Source: Pseudomonadota bacterium
GTDB taxonomy: Bacteria > Pseudomonadota > Gammaproteobacteria > Xanthomonadales > Rhodanobacteraceae
Direction of reading: 5' to 3'
DNA: 19,900 bases
Assembly: GCA_023412995.1 (NCBI GenBank)
Contig: JAEZQS010000312.1
Coordinates: 1 to 19,900 of the forward strand
Part shown: piece by piece, positions 15,190 to 19,900 of the stretch
Position numbering within the stretch: position 1 is the stretch's first letter
Layout: every line of letters starts with the position of its first letter
Notes under the pieces: model-generated
Seen by the model: only the letters and a program-made list of their open reading frames with translations
Database searches by the model: none
What the model was told of the DNA's origin: nothing
Program-made: the position numbers and the translations under genes

Positions 15190-15864
15190 ATGACGCCGGT
15201 GCTGCTGGCGTGGAGCGGTGGCAAGGACAGCGCGCTGGCGCTGCTGCGCCTGCGCGAGCACCCCCGGTGGCGGGTGGCGGGGCTGCTGGTGACTCTCGAT
15301 GCCGGCAGCGGCCGGGTGGGCGGCCAGTTCCTCCGGGCCGCGATCGTACGCCAACAGGCCGCACGCCTCGGGTTGCCGCTGTTCGAGGCGAGCGTTCCGG
15401 CCGGCAGCAGCAACGACGCCTACGTCGCCGCACTGGGCGAAGCGCTTGCCCTGGCCCGCGCGCAGGAACCGGCGCTTGCCACGCTGGCCTTCGGCGATCT
15501 CTTCCTCGCCGACGTGCGCGCCTGGCGCGAGCAGCAGCTCGCCCGCGTCGGCTGGCGTGCGACGTTCCCGCTGTGGGGCGAGGACACGGCGCGCGTGGCG
15601 CGATCGCTGGTGGACGGCGACTGGCTGGCACGCCTGTGCTGCGTCGATACCACGCAGCTCGATGGCCATTTGTGCGGCCGCCCGTTCGATGCCTCGCTGC
15701 TCGCGGCGCTGCCACCCGGTTGCGACCCCTGCGGCGAGAACGGCGAGTTCCACACCTGCGTGCTGGGCGGGCCGCTGTGGCAGGAGCCACTCCGCGTCGA
15801 GACCGGCGCCCGGCACCTGCATGACGGCCGCTTTGCCTGGGTCGATCTGATACCCGTCGCGTAG
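15190..15864 (+). CDS. PP-loop ATPase, diphthine--ammonia ligase (Dph6)-like
   Basis: A 224-aa adenine-nucleotide alpha-hydrolase protein. The ATP pyrophosphatase P-loop is WSGGKDS (8-14), and GENGEFHT (182-189) is the signature of the Dph6/MJ0570 family. In eukaryotes and archaea these proteins amidate diphthine on elongation factor 2. Bacteria lack diphthamide, so the bacterial members probably adenylate another small molecule; the substrate is unknown. A good AAGGA site precedes ATG 15190. It starts 8 nt after the methyltransferase stop. The TAG stop lies inside a GTAGGAG REP hairpin, so the last codon or codons may have been altered by that repeat. Several Cys residues (150, 151, 162, 178, 181, 190) are clustered in the C-terminal part. 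Confidence 0.87.
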   Translation: MTPVLLAWSGGKDSALALLRLREHPRWRVAGLLVTLDAGSGRVGGQFLRAAIVRQQAARLGLPLFEASVPAGSSNDAYVAALGEALALARAQEPALATLAFGDLFLADVRAWREQQLARVGWRATFPLWGEDTARVARSLVDGDWLARLCCVDTTQLDGHLCGRPFDASLLAALPPGCDPCGENGEFHTCVLGGPLWQEPLRVETGARHLHDGRFAWVDLIPVA

Positions 15865-15890
15865 GAGCGTCGGGTGTGCGACGCGGTCGC
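15861..15890 (+). repeat. REP-like palindrome, GTAGGAGCG type
   Basis: The GTAGGAG head is followed by a perfect 6-bp stem GCGTCG/CGACGC (15867-15872 with 15879-15884) around a 6-nt loop, then GGTCGC. It has the same head and GCG/CGC stem architecture as the element at 5296-5317. It lies between convergent genes, and its TAG is the stop codon of the Dph6-like gene. A looser pairing of GGTTTCGCGC (from 15892) with the complement near 15972 may be a partner element. Confidence 0.6.
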
Positions 15891-15972
15891 TGGTTTCGCG
15901 CGCGCCAGTCGGCGATCACGGCGGCGGGGTGGATCCCGCGCTTCAACGTGTCGTGATTCGGCTGCGCGAACC

Positions 15973-17679
15973 TCACGGCCGCCCGGATTCGAGTGGCCGT
16001 TCGCGGTGTACCAGGCTCCAGCCGGCATGTTCGGCGAGCGCCGCTTCGCCGAGGGTGCGCAGGATGCCGCGCTGGGTGGCGGCGTCGCTGCTGAAGTCGA
16101 GCGCGCGCCGGGCGGCGGCGAACAGGCGTGCCATGGCGCGGTACTGGCGCACCAGTTCCTTGTCGGCCTTGCGGAAGGCGTAGGCCTCGCGCACGGCGGC
16201 GAGGATCGAGACCACGCCCATCAGCGCCACCAGCATGCTGCGCATGTCCGCATCGAGCGTGCGGAAACGCAGCGCGAGGAACACGCTGATCGCGATGCCG
16301 GTCCACAGGCTCAGCGTGCCGAGCCGGCTGGTGGCGCGCTCCAGTCGCTCGCGCTCCGCGGCGCGGCATTCGTAGTAGTGCAGCTGGCCCGAGCCACCCG
16401 GCTCGCCGACCCATTCGTCGATGACTTCGGCCAGCCCACCGGGCGCTTCAGGCGTTGCCGCGCGGTGCGCATCGAGGCTGGCCGCGCGCATCACGTCGCG
16501 GATCCAGGCGAGCTCCGGGTCCTGCTGCTGCAGGAAGGTGTCCTGCGCGAATTCGGCCTGCTCGACGGCCAGCCGCGCCCGTCGCCAGTACCACTGCACG
16601 CGCAGGCCCTCGGCCAGCACCCGGTAGTCCAGGTAGCGCCGGTGCCAGTCGCGCCGCCGTGCCACCGCGCCCACCGCCACGCCGAGCGCGAACAGCAGCA
16701 GGAACACGTGGATCATGCCGTCCTGCGCCGGCAGGTCGGAGTAGCAGACGAAGGCGATGCCCATCAGCGCGGCGAGTCCATAGGTGAGCCGCATCGCCAG
16801 CAGCACGCGCCGGCGGTAGTGGTTGGCCAGCCAGTCGGCGGCATGGAACAGCCGCGGTGCGGGCAAGGCCGTGGCGGCACGTGCGATCGCCTCCGCGTGC
16901 CGCGCGGCGTCGCGGTTGAAGGCGGCCATCCGCCCGAAGGCGTAGCGGGCCGCAGGCGGCAGTTCTCCGCTGGCCGGCGTGCGGGTATCGCCCGTGTACC
17001 ACCAGGCCTGTCCCGGCTGCAGTCCGTCGGCGGGTGCGCCATCCGCTCCCTCGCGCGAGCAGGCGACGTGCAGCAGCAGGCGCTCGTCGCCGCCGAGCAC
17101 CCGCAGCCGCTGGCGACCGTGCGCGGCGAAGCCCGGCATCTCGCCGGCGAGGTGGTAGCGCACCACCTGCGCGGTGCCGCCGAGGCGGTCCGATTCCTTG
17201 CCGTCCCAGACCGCCAGCAGGACATGGCAGTGGCTGGCGATGTAGACGCCCGCCTGCGCGTACTGGTGGTTGCGGGCGACGCCCGGCGGGCCGACCGCGC
17301 GCCGCGAGTGGCCGTTGCGCAGCGGCAGCTGCACCACTTCCGCGCACTGGCACAGCGCATGGAAGCGTGCCCGCGCCGCAGGATCGTCGAAATCGCGCTC
17401 GTAGAGGTCGGCCGGCATCGGCAGCGCCGCGACCAGCGTCGCGCCGACGGCGAGTGCCTCCTCCGCCACCCACTGGTCGCCGCCTTCGGCGAGCGCCGAC
17501 AGCACCCATAGCGGGACGTCGGGGAAGTCCGCCCGCAGTTGCGCGAGGAAGGCGCGGACGCGCGCGCGAACCGCTTCCTCCTCGCTGGAGGGGATGTTGC
17601 GATGGCTGGTCACGCCGATCACCAGCGGCGCGGAGGCCGCGCTCTCCAGGCATGCGGCCGCGGCCTGGTTCATGCCCAT
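15973..17679 (-). CDS. SLOG-domain protein with four membrane segments (putative nucleotide-sensing effector)
   Basis: A 568-aa protein. Residues about 17-180 look like a SLOG (DprA/LOG/TRPM-related Rossmann) domain: IGVTSHRNIP (21-30), VLSALAEGGDQWVAEEAL (59-76), GATLVAALPMPADLYERDF (79-97), and HCHVLLAVWDGKESDRLGGT (150-169). Such domains bind nucleotides or nucleotide-derived ligands. Four hydrophobic segments follow, in two pairs: about 292-313 and 322-340, then 454-471 and 480-500. Each pair is followed by a basic helical segment of similar pattern (YLDYRVLAEGLRVQWYWRR; LVRQYRAMARLFAAARR), reminiscent of SLATT-type 2TM effectors. AGGGGG lies before ATG 17679. The hydrolase gene ends 106 bp upstream on the same strand. 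The SLOG assignment is by motif only; the membrane-effector role is inference. Confidence 0.72.
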   Translation of the reverse strand: MGMNQAAAACLESAASAPLVIGVTSHRNIPSSEEEAVRARVRAFLAQLRADFPDVPLWVLSALAEGGDQWVAEEALAVGATLVAALPMPADLYERDFDDPAARARFHALCQCAEVVQLPLRNGHSRRAVGPPGVARNHQYAQAGVYIASHCHVLLAVWDGKESDRLGGTAQVVRYHLAGEMPGFAAHGRQRLRVLGGDERLLLHVACSREGADGAPADGLQPGQAWWYTGDTRTPASGELPPAARYAFGRMAAFNRDAARHAEAIARAATALPAPRLFHAADWLANHYRRRVLLAMRLTYGLAALMGIAFVCYSDLPAQDGMIHVFLLLFALGVAVGAVARRRDWHRRYLDYRVLAEGLRVQWYWRRARLAVEQAEFAQDTFLQQQDPELAWIRDVMRAASLDAHRAATPEAPGGLAEVIDEWVGEPGGSGQLHYYECRAAERERLERATSRLGTLSLWTGIAISVFLALRFRTLDADMRSMLVALMGVVSILAAVREAYAFRKADKELVRQYRAMARLFAAARRALDFSSDAATQRGILRTLGEAALAEHAGWSLVHRERPLESGRP

Positions 17680-17785
17680 GGCTGCCCCCTGCGCGCCCGC
17701 TCCATCGCCCTGCCTCCCGCCGCAGGTTGCCGGCGCCGTGCGCCGATGCGAAACGGTAGCACGGCGGCGCGGCGCCGCCAGCGGC

Positions 17786-19168
17786 TCAGCCGAACGTGAT
17801 GCCGCCCACCGGCGGGTGCCAGTCGTCTGCCTTCACGCCGGGTGCGGACAAGGCCTGTCCGGAGCGGACGTCCTGGCCGAGGAAGTGCGCCACCACCATC
17901 GACTGCGCCATGTTCATGCGCGGCAGTGCGGTATGCAGGTCGACGATGCCGTTGACCAGGCGGTCGGCGAGCTCCCACCAGCCGTAATGGCCACGCGTCA
18001 CCGCCACCAGCTGTTCGTACGGCAGGAACGACGGCGTCGCGCCGGCCAGCGCGACGGTCGAATCGCCGGTGCGCGGCGCTGGTCGCGCGTGCTGGCCGGC
18101 GTCGTAGTCGTCCACCGGCACGGTGGCGGCCAGGTCGATCTGCATGCCGGTGCCGTCGTCGAACAGCGCCGCCTTCGAGAATCCGCGTTTGTCGCGCAGC
18201 GGCACCGTCGCGGCCACGATGCGATCCACCGTCGGCTCGCCGATGCCGAGCACGCACAGCCAGTCGGTCGCGGCGAGACCGGCGGCGGCGAGATCCAGCG
18301 TGTCGATGCTGCTGCGGTGCTGCTGCGCCGTCGCGAGGATGGACTTCAGGATCGCAGCGGCGTCGGCGATGCGGTCGGGAAGGCTCGCCAGCTCCGAAGG
18401 CTCGCGCCGCGAATACAGGCGGATGTACTCGGCAATGGTCTCGTACACCGAGGGCTGCCATGCGAGCGGCTTGTAGAAGCTGCGCGCAAGGCCGTTCGGC
18501 CAGGCCAGTGCGCCGGGATGGCTCGGCAGCAGGTGGTAGACCGCGGGCAGCAGCCGCGCGACCTCGCGTTCGGCGGGACTCGCGGCGAGCGAGGTGAGCG
18601 ACGACTGGCCGGTCGCGATCGACAGCACGGCGTTGGCCGAGCCGCCGAACGGCGCCGCGAGGGTCGCCACCTTGCCGATCCTCGCGCCGCCCTGCTGCGC
18701 CAGCAGGCCCGCGATCACCAGCCCGCCCATCGAATGCCCGACCAGGTTCACGCGCGGGCGCTTGCGGTAGGCGGACTGCCAGTAATGGCGCAGCAGCAGC
18801 GTGCGGTCGATCACCTCGTCGATGAAGGCGGCCAGCTGCGCCTGCACGTCGCCGAGCGCGCGGCGCCAGTCGTAGGAAAACGCGTACACGGGCGTGGGGC
18901 GGTCTTCCTGCGGTGTCAGTTCATGCCGCAGCGCGCGCAGGAACTGCCCGTACACCAGCTCGAACAGGGGACCCGGCGTGATCCGCGCCGGCTCGATGCG
19001 CTCGTAGCGGCGATCGTCCGGATGCAGCGCGAGGCGCTTGCAGTCGCCGCGCACGCTCGCCAGCAGCGACCACACCTCCTCGCGGCTGGCAGGATATTCA
19101 TCGATGAGCTCGGTCCCCTTGATGCCGGGGACGAGGATCACCGGATTGCACGGCGCCGGATCGCTCAT
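17786..19168 (-). CDS. LCAT/PGAP1-like alpha/beta hydrolase (predicted lipid esterase)
   Basis: A 460-aa serine hydrolase of the lecithin:cholesterol acyltransferase-like class. It begins with PVILVPGIKGTELID (9-23), the oxyanion-side strand, followed by PVYAFSYDWRRAL, a strong LCAT hallmark. The nucleophile elbow is VGHSMGGL with Ser146. Asp369 in GDSTVAL and His394 in TRGHYGWW complete a credible triad in LCAT order. APFGGSANA after the elbow is also typical. There is no signal peptide or membrane segment, so the protein is probably cytosolic; phospholipids are the likely but unproven substrate. ATG 19168 is preferred over the in-frame GTG at 19174 because GGAG fits only the ATG. It is followed on the same strand by the SLOG/4TM gene, with which it seems to form a two-gene unit. 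Confidence 0.85.
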   Translation of the reverse strand: MSDPAPCNPVILVPGIKGTELIDEYPASREEVWSLLASVRGDCKRLALHPDDRRYERIEPARITPGPLFELVYGQFLRALRHELTPQEDRPTPVYAFSYDWRRALGDVQAQLAAFIDEVIDRTLLLRHYWQSAYRKRPRVNLVGHSMGGLVIAGLLAQQGGARIGKVATLAAPFGGSANAVLSIATGQSSLTSLAASPAEREVARLLPAVYHLLPSHPGALAWPNGLARSFYKPLAWQPSVYETIAEYIRLYSRREPSELASLPDRIADAAAILKSILATAQQHRSSIDTLDLAAAGLAATDWLCVLGIGEPTVDRIVAATVPLRDKRGFSKAALFDDGTGMQIDLAATVPVDDYDAGQHARPAPRTGDSTVALAGATPSFLPYEQLVAVTRGHYGWWELADRLVNGIVDLHTALPRMNMAQSMVVAHFLGQDVRSGQALSAPGVKADDWHPPVGGITFG

Positions 19169-19325
19169 GGGCACTCCGCACGGAAGGGCTCTGCCGCGGA
19201 TGATCGCCTGTTTCGACGGCCCGCGCGCGCCCGGGATGGCGTTTCCGCGCGATCGCGCCGGTGTTCAGCGCGGGCACGGGGCACCGGACTTAGGGTGGCA
19301 GCATCAACGGACAAGAGGAGCAGCC

Positions 19326-19865
19326 ATGACGAAGTCGAGCAACCAGGATCGCGGGTACCGGGGTCCGCAGGCCCAGGGTGGCATCAGCCACGAGGTGGCG
19401 CAGAAAGCGGGCGGCAAGGTCGATCCGTCGGCCGGCATTCCGGACGAGCGGACCGGCAGGATGCCCGACGCGCCGAAGCGGTCGCTCGATGACGGCCAGC
19501 GCGACAGCGCGGCTGCTGGCGCGACCGGCATGGACGAAGCGGGCGGGGGCGGACGCGGCGCACAACGCGAGGCCAGCGACCGCTTCGGTGACGCGGGCGG
19601 CACCGGACAGAACCAGCCCCACCACGGGTTCGGCAATCGCGAGCGCATCGCCAGGGGCCAGCTGCCGCTCGAGCCGGGCAAGGACGATCCAGCGGCGCGC
19701 AATGCGGCGGGTTCCATGAGCGGCGGCACGCGCGAGGATCGCGCCCAGCGCGTGGCCGAGCGCAAGCAGGGTGAAGCGGGAATGGGATCGTCCGCCGACA
19801 CCGGCACCGGTCGTGCCGACCCGGCCCCCGGGGCACGGACCCGCGGCGGGCGCGGCGGGATGTAA
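19326..19865 (+). CDS. Hydrophilic, probably disordered Gly/Arg/Asp-rich protein
   Basis: A 179-residue protein almost devoid of large hydrophobic residues, with no Cys and many Gly, Ala, Asp, Arg, Gln and Ser. It opens MTKSSNQDRGYRGPQAQGGI and continues SHEVAQKAGGKVDPSAG. No catalytic motif, signal peptide or membrane segment is present. The composition resembles hydrophilins and small stress proteins that accumulate in stationary phase or desiccation, but this is only a compositional analogy and I do not recognise the family. A very good ribosome site (GAGGAG) precedes ATG 19326, which supports real and perhaps strong expression. It is divergent from the hydrolase gene across a 157-bp intergenic region. 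Confidence 0.7.
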   Translation: MTKSSNQDRGYRGPQAQGGISHEVAQKAGGKVDPSAGIPDERTGRMPDAPKRSLDDGQRDSAAAGATGMDEAGGGGRGAQREASDRFGDAGGTGQNQPHHGFGNRERIARGQLPLEPGKDDPAARNAAGSMSGGTREDRAQRVAERKQGEAGMGSSADTGTGRADPAPGARTRGGRGGM

Positions 19866-19900
19866 CGAGTCGGAAACGCGCGTGGCGCCCGGCCACTGGC

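Noticed and set aside
12679..15864. A 1061-codon plus-strand open frame
   Set aside because: Only its end (from ATG 15190) is a real gene, the PP-loop ATPase; the rest is antisense to ligB and out of frame with the DUF938 gene.
15190..15864. True diphthamide synthase (dph6) function
   Set aside because: Bacteria do not make diphthamide on EF-G; only the fold and signature motif are shared, so no gene symbol is given.

Overview
The window is very GC-rich and densely coded. Long open frames occur on both strands purely as antisense shadows, GTG starts are common and intergenic gaps are short. Gene content, together with GTAGGAGCG-type REP hairpins and a 'VPAKAG' type hairpin repeat, suggests a gammaproteobacterium of the Xanthomonadaceae/Lysobacteraceae (Lysobacter/Luteimonas-like). 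This placement is inference; there is no rRNA or other taxonomic marker. I saw no tRNA, rRNA, CRISPR array, prophage or IS transposase.

Layout. 1-1859 (-): 5' part of a secreted beta-propeller-like protein, cut by the window edge. 2035-5256 (+): folE (GTP cyclohydrolase I), a TetA-like MFS exporter and a bacterial topoisomerase IB. 5363-9700 (-): the NHEJ pair ku-ligD, preceded by an inverted nonamer-repeat element and a DUF488 gene. 9858-10693 (+): a 67-aa membrane peptide overlapping a DUF924 gene by 4 nt. 9929-14448 (-): ligB (NAD-dependent DNA ligase B), udgX (uracil-DNA crosslinking protein) and an Xre-RES toxin-antitoxin pair. The RES reading frame has no stop at the end of its domain and runs on antisense through DUF924. 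14589-15864 (+): a DUF938 methyltransferase and a PP-loop (Dph6-like) ATPase. 15973-19168 (-): a two-gene unit of an LCAT-like alpha/beta hydrolase followed by a SLOG-domain protein with four membrane segments. 19326-19865 (+): a hydrophilic, probably disordered protein.

Together, the middle of the window is a DNA-maintenance neighbourhood: TopIB, Ku, LigD, LigB and UdgX act on DNA ends, nicks, supercoils and uracil. Two modules look like conflict or stress systems. One is the Xre-RES module, whose toxin family depletes NAD+. The other is the hydrolase/SLOG-4TM pair, which I regard as the best candidate for an undescribed system: a predicted nucleotide-sensing membrane protein encoded directly downstream of a predicted lipid esterase. 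Its function is inferred from domain logic only.
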